Source of the DNA: Ichthyophthirius multifiliis
Lineage: Eukaryota; Ciliophora; Oligohymenophorea; Hymenostomatida
Length of the DNA: 64,000 bases
Assembly (NCBI RefSeq): GCF_000220395.1
Contig: NW_004085885.1
Span: forward strand, 124,001-188,000
Direction: 5' to 3'
Part shown: positions 1 to 10,992 of the stretch, piece after piece
How positions within the stretch are numbered: position 1 is the stretch's first letter
Layout of the letters: each line of letters opens with the position of its first letter
Notes under the pieces: generated by a model
Database searches by the model: none
What the model was told of the DNA's origin: nothing
The model's input: the letters and a program-made list of their open reading frames with translations, nothing else
Translations under genes and position numbers: made by a program

Positions 1-1
1 C

Positions 2-340
2 ATGTTCTTCGAGGACAGTAATACTAACAATATTTATTTTTATTTCTTTGTTAACAAAAAATTTTTCATATTCATAAATATATTTTTGCTTTTAATTATT
101 TATTTTATATTTATTATGGTCCCTAAATATAATAATTTTTTTATTTATTTATTATTAGCTTTAATTATTTCAATTATTGTATAAAAAGCATTAAATTTAT
201 TAATCAAAAAAAATAAAAATATTTTTAATAAAATATAAATAATATCATTATTTAACATCTAAAATTGTTCATAACCTAAAGGAATTTGTTTACTGATTAC
301 ATAAACTAACTTCTTTGTATTTTTGTATTTTAAAAAGTGA
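2..340 (+). CDS. Hypothetical membrane protein, possibly 5'-truncated
   Basis: In the ciliate code (TAA = Gln) the frame opening at the first ATG runs 112 codons to a TGA. It begins with a short polar stretch (MFFEDSNTNNIYFYF) and has two strongly hydrophobic segments, at about residues 22-40 and 46-61, followed by a Lys/Asn-rich tail. That would suit two membrane spans with a short cytosolic end. The frame is also open at the window edge, so this may be the last exon of a larger membrane protein and the ATG may be internal. No family is recognised. Hydrophobic open frames are common by chance in such A/T-rich DNA with only one stop codon, so confidence is low. Confidence 0.35.
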
Positions 341-699
341 ACAAAAAATAGCTTGTTCGAAGTATTAAATAAAAGAAATATTTCCAAAACACGTTTTAAT
401 TATTTTTATAAATTACTATTACAATTTAAATATCTTTATTTTAATATTTATTTGCATGTAGAAAAATTATATTCTTAAAATTAAATGCATTATATTCTCA
501 CCTAATTTAAAGTTTTATATTATAGGAATGAATTTAATTTTTTATTTATTATTTTATTTCATTTCTTAATTCATATTAAAAAGTAATAGAATATCATATT
601 TATAACTTAATTTTAAAGTTTTTTTTGCTTCATTACCTCGTTTTTATGTATTAGAAAAAAAGTAAAAAACAATCCAATTTATAGATAAAACTTATATTC

Positions 700-731
<32 letters not shown>

Positions 732-2074
732 TTAAATTTTTATAGTATATATTCTAAATATTTTATTCCTATCACATATTATTATTGAATAAAAGTAAAT
801 ACTTTTTTTATTTAATATTACTTTAAATAAATTTTATATAATGTTTCCTATTTTATTTAACCATTTAGGCACAAGCTATTTCCGTAAAAAAAAAATTCTA
901 TAAATAGAAAAAAACATTTCAATATGATTTATGGATTACTATATCTATAACTAACCAAAACGATGGTATAGCACTTTTAATAAATATATTCAATATATCA
1001 TATATAAAGAATTTCTCAGACTAGTTTTTACACAGGGATCCATAATCAGTTCTATTCAAAAAAAATATTTCATATCGGGTTATTTCATTTTAGACAATAT
1101 CAAAATAATAAAAATAATGAACGAAGTGACACATATAGAAATTAAATTATAATTATTTAATACAGTAGTTTTTCTATAATACTTGAAATTTGAAACATCT
1201 TAAATAATAAAGCTGAAAAAATATTTATTTATGGAGTTCTAAATCAAGTATTATTACTATGAGAGAATATATCCCTATTATATCTGATAAAAAATAGGTC
1301 TTATAATATATATATAAAAAATTTAAAAATTTTGTTTTTAAAAAAGTAAAATAATGTGCTTAGAATATTAAGTGGGAAAAGAAAAATAATTGATTTGAAG
1401 ATAATTTTGATAATTAAAAGGATATATAATATAAAATATTTAAATTTCCTTTATTAATAAATTATCTTTAAAAGAAAGATGATTTATAAGATATTATTTA
1501 GTGTAATATTTTTGTTAAGTAAATGTATGTTTGATTGATTTTATTATTAATTATTTTAATTTTTATATTAGAAAAACTTATTGAATTATGTATATACATG
1601 ATATATTATCAAATCTATTTTTTAAAAAAATAAAAATAGTTTTTGGTTTATTGTATTATTAAATATTTTGATTTTTTTTATTGTTACTCTTTTTATAAAA
1701 ATAATTAAATAATAAGGGAAATATTTATTACTTTATATAATATTTTACTTATATGTTGATGTCTTTAGTATTAAATATAATTTTTTTATAGGTATAATGA
1801 TATTTTTTCTTAGATTAAATATAAATATATTTACATTTACATTTTAAAATGAATTTAGTTATAAATTAATTTAAAATTTAATTTTTATTTTATATTGTTA
1901 AATAGAATACATATTTGTTAAGATTTAATAATTATATAATATACTTTTTAAATAATTTTATGTCTTAAAAAAATTTAGATTTATATATATTTTTTTTATT
2001 TATCTATTTATACATTATTTTTAAATTTAATAAAAATAAAATTTCACTAATAATATTTTTAATATAAAAAAAAA
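341..2074. other. A/T-rich intergenic stretch with one weak open frame
   Basis: Mostly low-complexity A/T sequence. About 890-1120 (+) is a TGA-free stretch with somewhat higher G+C, translating to peptides such as DLWITISITNQNDG and NISYRVISFQ. It looks more protein-like than its surroundings but has no clear start, splice sites or recognisable family. It may be an exon or a decayed gene. Nothing else is supported. Confidence 0.4.
701..726. repeat. (TA)n microsatellite
   Basis: Uninterrupted TA dinucleotide run of 26 bp in intergenic DNA. Confidence 0.9.
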
Positions 2075-3991
2075 TCAATAAAATTATAAACTTTAAGGTA
2101 AAATATCTTACAATACCTTTTACTAAATTAGAAGTTTTGTTTTTTAATTATTTTAATTCAACTTAATTTATTTTACTAAATCTAAATAATAAGTTTAGTT
2201 TGTTTTAATTCTATCACATTCACTTTCATATTATCCTTCTTCTTCTTAAAATTTAGAGTAATTAGGAAGGCTACTATTAAATATATCGAGCATTTCCTTA
2301 CATTCTTAGTTATAATAATTTTTTGGATAAATCTATTCTTAGTTACTATTATTTAATAAATTTCCAGTATCTTTATTAATAATTTTCCTCATACCACTTA
2401 ATTAAGCTACAAGATTAGTAAATGAAGTGACTAATTCTTTGATAATTTTATCTGCAGCCTTAATTTCCATAAGTTAAGTTTTAATGTCTTAAACGGAGTT
2501 TTTTTTTTCTTAATTTTTATTTATTTATTTTGCTAATTTACTTAAAGCAGCTATAGGTTTTACTAAATATTTTGAATAAAAAAATATAAAAATATAAGAA
2601 AAAAACCATACAATAGAACACATAACTAATATACTTATTCCACTTAATTATATTATTTAGTTTAATGATTCTTATATATTTTCTAAATTGTAATTATATA
2701 AATTTTATTCCATTATTGATACTATTATGAACTCTTCTAGAACTTTTTTTTTTATTATATATTTTGTTTAGTTTATATTATTTATTTTTATTTAGTCGTT
2801 TGGGCTTTATTTTATTATTTCAAGAATACTTTTTAATGAAAAGCCTTACTTTTAAATTATACTGATTTATTATTATGTATTATAAAAATTTTCATTTATT
2901 ATTTATTAACTTTTCTTATCTATTAAAATAATTTCTATTTTATCATTAAATTATTTTATTTGTTAGTTTATTTATAATATTTAGTTTGAGTCTATTTCTA
3001 TGTTAAAATAACCAATATTTTTCATCTTATTTTTATAAATAATAATTTTTTTTTTATTTACTTATGTTTTTAACTCAATAGTATAATTAATGATATTTCT
3101 TTTTAAGAATTCATCGTAAACAAACTATACAGATTAATTATAAATATTGATTTATTAGAAAAACTTTTATTTTTCTTTTTAATTTTATAAAGCTCCTGCA
3201 GGAAAAGATGCAAGAAACTAATCATTTATATCATAAAAATGCATAGCAATAATTTAAGAATAAAAATGATTATAAAAGCTGTTAAAAAAAGGTAAAATAG
3301 AATTAAAATTTTATAATATTATATTTTATTCGGCTTAACCAAATATAACATAGCTATAAGTTTAAAATGAAACTGGGTTTTTATAATTGTTTAATTTTAT
3401 ATATTTTTTTGGATTATTTTCAAAATCTTAGATAATTTTAATATTTTCAACACCTTAATTATTTATAAGTACTTCGCAAGGATTTAACATTTCAAATAAG
3501 GTATTATCTAATTTTAGTTAATTTAAGTATATTTTTGCAAATTTTTCCATGCTAAATTTATAAAATGTAAATATATTCATAAATTAAAAGCTATATTCTT
3601 GTAATGCCATTTCTATTCTATTATTTTAATCATACTCTAATTTTTTATTTAAACCATATCTTAAATATCTTGGAGTATATATAATATAAAATATTAAGAA
3701 TCCAAATAATATTACCAATGTAAATGTTAATAAAACCGAGAAAAACAAAGTTAATTATGTTGCTAAAGACCATTCTTTTCTTATTGGTATTATACAACAT
3801 ACTTTATTTAATTATTTATTAGCCCCTCCACCAATAAATGAATAGAACATTTATTTTATATTTTGCTTACTTTCATTTTATGAATTTTGTGAAGAATGGT
3901 CTTCTTCTGATATATCATCTCGATATATACTTTAACTTTGATTAACTTAATCTATTTAATCTTATTATTCTTCATCTTATATTACTGACAT
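2075..3991 (-). CDS. Two-pass transmembrane sensor with HAMP-like region
   Basis: A single uninterrupted frame of 638 codons ends in TGA, with many TAA/TAG read as Gln. It starts with a Gln/Ser/acidic cytosolic segment (MSVIQDEEQQ, ISEEDHSSQN). A first membrane span follows at about residues 78-105 (LTFTLVILFGFLIFYIIY), then some 340 residues that would face outside, and a second span at about 450-472 (ISILVMCSIVWFFSYIF). Directly after it comes YLVKPIAALSKLAKQINKN, the Pro-containing amphipathic helix typical of HAMP linkers. This is the layout of a ciliate dCache/HAMP-type sensor. No kinase, cyclase or methyl-accepting domain follows; the roughly 150-residue tail is Asn/Gln/charged. The signal and the partner are unknown. 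The ligand-binding fold is inferred only from architecture. Confidence 0.7.
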
Positions 3992-4223
3992 ATTTTTTAT
4001 ATTTTTTATTTGAATAGTTTTTTTTATTTTTTTAATAACTTTTTTTTTTTTTTTAAATGAAAATAAAAAATCATATTATAAAGACTGAAAAAATAATTAA
4101 AATATATGTTTAAAAAAAAAAAAGTATGGAAAAAAAATAATTATCTAAATACATCAATATATTTATATATATATTATAAATATTTTATTTATTTAAATAG
4201 AATTTTTAGAAAATTTATATGTA

Positions 4224-4925
4224 TCATTTTTTGTTATTATCTGGGTATATTAGTTTTTAAATTTTATTAACTTTGAAGTCATTTAGATTTTATTTAATAT
4301 CAAACTTAATATTTTCTTTTGCTAATTATTTAATGATTTCTTTTCTTAAAGGATATAAAGATAATAATTTTTATATGTGATTGAATTAGTATTAAAGAAA
4401 AGATTATTTTGATGGAATGCTTTTCTTATTCAAAGATGAAGAAGTAGTTGTATGTTTTCTTTTTTCATTATTTTTTACTTTTACAATTTCTTTTAAATTT
4501 TGCTTACTTTTTTCAACCTATCTATCTGTTTCGCATTTTTTTTTCTGATGTTTTTCAAATAAATTTTTATTATTTTTTCTAATTAAAGTAAAGTTTTATT
4601 AATATTAAAAATTATTTGTTGTAGAATATTATTATTATAATGTCGGAGTTGATTTTCTTAAATTAAGAATTCCTCTTGGTGAATTGAATTTAGTATTTTC
4701 TTAAGAATAAAATTATTATTATATTGATTTACTCGTTATTTTTTATGATTAATTTTTTCTTTATTTTATTTTTAGCTGTTTTCTATTAAGTTTTTATTAG
4801 TGTTGTTGTTTATAGAACTTATTGTATTATTTTCATTTGGATTTTAATCATCTTCACTCGTTCCATTTATAAATTTATTAACTATTTCTTCTAAACACTA
4901 AGATTCCTCTTTTTATATATTTATA
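4224..4925 (-). CDS. Asn/Ser/Lys-rich protein, 5' end unresolved, one frame break
   Basis: Two adjoining protein-like frames, joined by a one-base shift near the run AAAAAA at about 4755, end at a TGA at 4226-4224. The upstream part reads EESQCLEEIVNKFINGTSED, then Asn-rich sequence. The downstream part is basic and Ser/Thr-rich (FNSPRGILNLRKSTPT; KRKHTTTSSSLNKKS) and ends IQKLIYPDNNKK. No start codon is evident because the 5' side dissolves into TA-rich sequence between 4930 and 5155, which may hold an intron. No family is recognised; the composition suggests a disordered, perhaps phosphorylated protein. The shift could be a homopolymer sequencing error. Confidence 0.45.
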
Positions 4926-5155
4926 TATTTTTATTTTATTAATAAAATTTATATTTTTAAATAAAATTAATATATATAAGTTATAAGTTATAATTTATAT
5001 ATTTTTATTTATTTTAATTGAATATTTATTAAATATATATTTTATTTTTTTTCTTTATTTTTATTTTTTTATAAATTCCAATAAAAATATAGAAAATATT
5101 TATTATTACCTTTTTTTTATTTTTTAATAATAAATATTATAAACATTATAATAAA

Positions 5156-5346
5156 TCATTATTAAAAAGGAAAGTAATTAATAAAAATATATTATTCTTC
5201 TTTGAAAATAAAATTATATAATGTACCTTATTAACCTATATTATTTATATTAAATAATTATTGCTAAGAACTATTAATATTATCATTAAAAGAGTTAAAA
5301 CTTTCCTCATTCTTTATTTTTTTTTTTTTTTTGAATTTATTATAAA

Positions 5347-5431
<85 letters not shown>

Positions 5432-6935
5432 ACATTTCTTACTTCTAAGTTTTAATTATAATGCTTACAATAAGAAGTGATTAAGTGATTTATAAAAGGA
5501 CAATTCTAAAAAATATTGGAACAAATAATATTAATTGATTTTAAATGAAGAAACTTGCTCTATTTTAAATTTTCGTTTTCAATTTATTTTTTGCCTATAT
5601 TTTTTTATTTATTTTAATTGGTTTCAATAAATCTCATTTCAGTAGCAATTGTAAAATATGTTATTGATAAATAAATAATTTTTTTCATTAATGATTTATC
5701 TGATATTTCTAACAATATATCCCCAAAAAATGATAAATCTTCATATTTTAAAGATTTCATAAGCATAATAGAACCTATATTAAAACTTTATATCCAATTA
5801 CTTCCTTAATTTTTTAAGCTAATTAATTTATTTTTCTTTGTAACACTTTGTTTCCACATATGTTATGCTTTTTTAGTTTCCTAATATATATCATTATCTT
5901 AAATTTCAATAATTTTTTAAATATTAATTATTTTTAATAGTGCTTAATTTATTATAATTTTCTAAATTGAATTTTCTTAATCTTTTAAACTTTGTTTACA
6001 AAACTTTAAACATTAATTTAATATCTTCTTTATTAATTCAAGGCTTTAGTTTGCTGTTTCTAATGCTTTTTGATGGCTTTTTTTAAATTTTTATTTATAT
6101 ATAAAATACTATTTTTACTATCCTTATTATGAGTACACAGCGCAACTTTACAAATATGATTTGACTAAAAACATTTGCTTTTTTATCAAGTATGCGAATT
6201 TTTTATTAATGCATTTTTAACTTTCTCCTTTTTTGATTTTTTAATTTTAAGCTTATCCGTCTTCCTATAAACTTATTTGTAAATTATATATAACCCCATC
6301 TATATAATTTGAACATTTATCTAAAACCTATAAACTATTATATTAATAATAATTTATATATTGTTAATATTTTTTTATTTTTTTTCTATACCTTTAATAT
6401 ACACAAGAACGATTATATAAAACTACTATTATTAAATTTCTATCAATCGTTTTTCCACAATTTGCAGCAAACTTTTTTTGATTTTTACAAAATTTAAAAA
6501 TATATATTTATTTTTTTACTTCTAGCATTTTCTCTGCTTTTTATAATATTTATAATGATTCTTTTTATTAATTTTATTCTATTTTTAAAACTGCTAAATC
6601 ATTCATATTAATTATTAATTAAAAATAAGTTTCTTTTTATTATATATATTATAGTATTAATCTATTTTTTAATAGATTAATTTTTTTATATACATTCATC
6701 TAATAAAAGCTATTTTTATTATATTTGATCAATTTCTTACGACTCTTCTTTCAAAGTAATGTCCTCTAATGATTCTTAGCTATTTATTGTATTGCTGTGA
6801 ATCGAATATTAATTTTAATTATTGAAATCATCTTTTTTTATATATGATTTTTATATTTTTTTGTGATTAAAATATTTTTTAGTAAAGTTTTAAATGTAGT
6901 TTAGTATAAATTATACTTAAATCTTCATCATTCAT
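5156..6935 (-). CDS. TPR-like ciliate protein with (TA)n intron
   Basis: The start is MNDEDLSIIYTK. The first 350 nt need two single-base shifts at A runs to stay in a sensible frame. Around residue 110 the pattern MNDLAVLKIEQNQQKESLQI, then NRSCVYQRY, DKCSNYIDGVIYNL and SYLQSCAVYSQQGQQ, is typical of the TPR-like helical arrays found in large ciliate families. A second half contains SFNIGSIMLMKSLKYEDL. The 131-bp intron at 5312-5442 has a strong donor (GTAAGA), an acceptor (AATAAAG) and a phase-0 junction that joins NQNLE to NEESFNSFND exactly. The last exon ends at TGA 5158-5156. It is probably a scaffold protein; partners are unknown. The TPR assignment rests on pattern, not on an alignment. 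Confidence 0.55.
5351..5428. repeat. (TA)39 microsatellite inside an intron
   Basis: A perfect 78-bp TA run lies inside the 5312-5442 intron of the TPR-like gene, between donor and acceptor. It contributes most of the intron length and is expected to vary between isolates. Confidence 0.95.
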
Positions 6936-7411
6936 ACGTTTAAGAAGTAAAAAGTGATATTTAAAATTGACTAAAAAATTAAATTTAAAAAATATAAATA
7001 ATTAATTTAAAAAAAAAAATATTAATAAATATTTGTAAAATTTTATTTATTTTTAATAATATTAATTTTTATTTTTAATGAGTATATATGATTATGAGCA
7101 TATTTCTATTTTTAATATAAATTAATTATTATATCATATTCAAATATTTAAATCTGCCTACCTTCCCCCACTCCCTCATACTTTTTTGTTATTTTTATGA
7201 AATATTTTTATTTTTTAAAATTTTTATTTTTTTAAAACTTATTTTATAAAATATTAAATATTTATTTTAAACTTTAAATTTTTATTTAAAGTCAAATAAT
7301 GTTAAACAATTACTTAATTAAAAAAAAAAAAAAATTCAAAATATTTCTTTTTTGTTTAAATAAAAATATAAATAAATAATAAAAGTTAAATAAAAATATA
7401 TCGAAATACAA
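6936..7411. other. Intergenic, divergent gene starts
   Basis: Separates the 5' ends of the TPR-like gene (-) and the small membrane protein (+), so it must hold both promoters. It is A/T-rich apart from a short C-rich patch (CTACCTTCCCCCACTCCCTC, about 7156-7175). No recognisable motif otherwise. Confidence 0.5.
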
Positions 7412-7858
7412 ATGTAACCTCGAGATTATTACGATCATGATTTTACATTTAAATATTATCCAAAAATACATTTATATAAATTCCAAGAAGATATGTTTAA
7501 TTCTAATAAAGGCTAACTACATATTATGTTATATGATGAAGAAGATTTAAAAAAAAGCTAAGAAAGTTTTTATTTTGGGGAATATTTAGTTGGAGGATGC
7601 TTAGCAGGAGGTTTAGCAGGAGTATTTTTATATAATAAAATTCCTCTTATCAATAGAATTCAAAATAAATGGGCTAAATTTTTTATGAAAGTTTTTATTT
7701 TTGTTTTTCCGTGTTAAATAGGTGCAATTTGGTCTTCATTAAAAACTGAATAAAATCTTATTAATATTTATGAAAAACATTTTATAAAATATAGCAAATT
7801 TAAATAAAATGGTGATATAAAAGAATTAAATGATAAAATTTAACTTTAGAACGAATGA
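7412..7858 (+). CDS. Small two-span membrane protein, 148 aa
   Basis: Single exon of 148 codons plus TGA. It opens MQPRDYYDHDFTFKYYPK. A first span at about residues 58-75 is glycine-rich (EYLVGGCLAGGLAGVFLYN, a GxxxG-like helix), followed by a short basic loop and a second span (FMKVFIFVFPCQIGAIWSS) at about residues 91-110, then a charged Lys/Asn tail. This size and topology resemble accessory subunits of ciliate mitochondrial inner-membrane complexes, but that is inference only. No homologue is recognised. The ATG is the first in frame and is preceded by an A-rich leader, as in neighbouring genes. Confidence 0.7.
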
Positions 7859-8167
7859 TGTGAAAAAATAAAAATGACTTAATAAAAAAAATAAAATTGT
7901 CTTATTTAAATTAATATGTTAGGTTAGGATATTTTATTTTTATTTTTGTTAAATTTAACTTTAATTTTTATTTATATATAATTTTATTAGTATTTATTTA
8001 TTATAGAATATTCTTTTTTTCGAATAAATTATAATAATTTTTTTTATATTTTAAATAATATAAATAATATTTATTTATAGATGAATATTTTTTTATTTAT
8101 TTTTTTTAATTTTATTTTAACAAAAAATATTAATTTTATTATAATATTTATTTTTTTCCTTTATTAT

Positions 8168-10043
8168 TCACTAGCTTTCCTTTTATAATTTTTAATATTA
8201 TTCTTTATTTATATATTTAAACTAAAATAAATTATCAAGAATTTCATTAAATCCTATTGTTTTTATTTAACAAAATATAAATTACATATATTTTCCACTA
8301 TTTAAAATAGTTAATTACTTTTTAATGATAGTTAGTTTTTATTAAGTAATTCATTAAAGTTTTTTACTTCCATTAAATTTTAAAAAATTGAATTAACTTA
8401 AGAAAGGCTAATTTAAAAAAAAAAATTAAATAAATTTAAAATAGAAAATAACTTATTTTCTGTATTAGCTAATATTTCTAGGATTTAATCAAAAAGATTA
8501 GGATTCATTCCTTAATCAAATAAATGTTTTAAATGATTATGATTTACTTTCTATTATTTTTTTTTTGTTTAAATAAAAAATTATAAATAAATAATTATAA
8601 TACAAATAAATATGTTTAAGCAGCGTCAATATAACTTTGTCTAATTTATTTCCAATTTAATTTGAAAATATCTGAATTAGGTATTTCATAAGTAGGAATT
8701 TTTTTATCTTCAACTTAATTCACCAAACATTTGAAATTTTAATTATTATCTTTTGTAATTTTACCTTATTTATAAATTGAAGAGCTTTAAGATCTCGCCC
8801 TTTTGGATGAATTTTAATAATTAAGATTTTTAATAATTCCAAAACGCACAATTTTTTCTGAAGAATTTATGCTTTATAAAGCTTCTTGAGTCATCTTCTT
8901 TTAAGAATTATCAAAAGATTAGCTTCTGTTTTTTTCCATTTCTGGAATTTTGACACTTTTAACAATTTGTGGTTTAAAATTTATTTTTACGTTTTTATTT
9001 TTTTAAATTTTAATTCCATCTACATTTTTTAAATTCGAAAACTCGTAAGACATTCTTTTTCTTGCCTATCTTTAAAATTCTTTCTAATTAGGCATTTAGA
9101 CAAAACAAGACATTCTTTTAATTATGGGTTTTTTGGGATTTTCTTCAGGTTTATATTCATGCTTTAATGCATCGATTTCTTAAATTACTGCTTCTCCAAT
9201 AAATTTTACTTCAGTTTCTTATTAAGAAGATGAATTATCATCAGAATCATTATTTGAATCTTGAGACATATTTTAGATATTATTAGTATTATGTGATGAA
9301 GTTGATACTTTATCTATACATTTAAGTCCTTTAAAACCTGAAGGTTATACCAAAGGACTGTTTTTAAGAATGGAATATTGTGGCATATTTTTTAAAGATA
9401 TTATTGATGATTTTTTATCACTTTTATCGTAAATATTTTAAAGGGAAAATCTTACTTCAGTGTTGATTTTTAAGCAAATTCTTTATTTTTTTCCTCTTCT
9501 TTTTCTTAAGTTTGGTCTTTATCTGAATTAGTAATTTCATACTATTCTTTTTATTTTCCATCGGAATGCTTAATTATTTTTCCTTCTATATCTCTTATTA
9601 CTCGAGGATTAAATGATTGGGATTTTTAACGAATTCCACCGTCGTTTTTTAATATACTTCTCTGGGGTATATCGTCTGGTTAATATTCGAATTTCTATAC
9701 TTCTTCTCCTTATAATTCATCTAATACTGTTTAATCTCCGAAGCGTACTGTGGGTGATTCGTCGTTTTAGGATTCTTTGGTTACACTAGTTTTTGTGGTA
9801 TTTGTTGTAGTCGGTAATTTATCTTCGTAGTGACAAGCGAATGTGTCTATACTTTTTATTGAACAAAACTTTGTGTTTTTAATTGGAGAGGATTATTAAA
9901 ATTATTATAGATCTTCTTCTTCGATTTATTCTTTTTATTATTATAGAATCTATTTTTTATTATAAAATGATAATTGATTTCTTTTTTTTTATTTATTTTA
10001 CTTCAATGTTTATTATTTCTTTATCTTATTCTTTTTATTGCAT
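8168..10043 (-). CDS. Disordered protein with two SILK and several VxF motifs, candidate PP1 regulator
   Basis: A long charged, Ser/Asn/Gln-rich frame with no globular domain. It carries the PP1-docking SILK motif twice (9647-9658, RSILKND; 9363-9374, YSILKNS) and four V-[RK]-F cores: TVRFG (9740-9748), EVRFS (9447-9455), EVKFI (9201-9209) and KIVRFG (8841-8849). The last fits the RVxF consensus [RK]x[VI]xF. SILK plus RVxF together are known from PP1 partners such as RIF1, KNL1 and inhibitor-2. A C-terminal region (from about 8600 down; NPNLFDQILEILANTENK) looks helical and may follow a 54-nt in-phase intron. Frame shifts occur at A runs near 9490 and 9985. The exact start (MQQKEQDK at 10043, or further upstream) and the 3' end (near 8168) are uncertain. 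Confidence 0.6.
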
Positions 10044-10992
10044 AGTTATTGCTTGTATTTTTTTTTTTTTTTTATTTTATTTTTTGGAAATTACTAATAT
10101 GTTTTTTTTTTTTTTTTTAATGCATATAAAAATAGTTTTTCTGTATATTTATGATTTTTTCTTTAGAATTTTTTATTTATTTATTGATAATAATAATTAA
10201 TTAAAAATAATTTTAAAAATAATTAATTATTTTCTAAAATAATAAATTATTTTCTAAAATAATTTTTATTTTATTTTTGTTGTAGATTTCAATTTATAAA
10301 TTATAAAATATATAGATTATAAAAAAAATATATTGATTAATATGATCTTATATAATATTAATATATTATTAAATATATATATATATATATAAATTTATGT
10401 CTATTATTTCAAAAATAATTTAGTTTACATTACCTTTTAATTAAAAAATTATTAAAGTAATACCTTTTTTAAATGTATTTTTAAATTATTTTATATAACA
10501 ATATTCGAATCATTTTGTTAAAATTATAATTATATTTTAAAAATAATATTTTTTTAAATAAAATTATAATTATAAAATAGAATATTTTTTACAGATGATA
10601 TAAACTTTTCAAAAAATTAATTGAAAATAATTTTTAATTTATGTTTTATATTAAATTTAAATAAAATAAAATAAAAAACAATTGATGTATATTTGCTTAT
10701 ATTTTAAATGACTAAAATTGAAAAATAAGTAAAAACTCCAATTATAAATGAATATTATTAAAACTTATAAATAATTTATTTATATTAAAGTTAGATAACA
10801 ATTAAAAATAACGAATAAAACATTTTATTTATTCATAATAAACAATAAAAATATATATTTTACATTATATAAATATAAATTAATTGTCTATCTATTTTTT
10901 TTATTTTTTTTTTATAAAAATAAATTAAAAATAATAAAACATTATTTTTGAAAAATAAAAAATCTAAAATAAAATTGATAAAAAATAAAAAA
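10044..10992. other. Intergenic A/T-rich, divergent starts
   Basis: Lies between the start of the SILK/VxF gene (-) and SYF1 (+). It contains T and A homopolymers at about 10057-10120 and a short TA run near 10376-10391. Nothing coding is supported, though the K-rich 5' end of the minus gene could extend into 10044-10140. Confidence 0.45.

Noticed and set aside
9883-10200. Plus-strand hydrophobic 105-aa standard-code ORF
   Set aside because: It is largely the antisense of the Lys/Gln-rich 5' end of the minus-strand SILK/VxF gene; poly-Phe arises from A-rich coding sequence.
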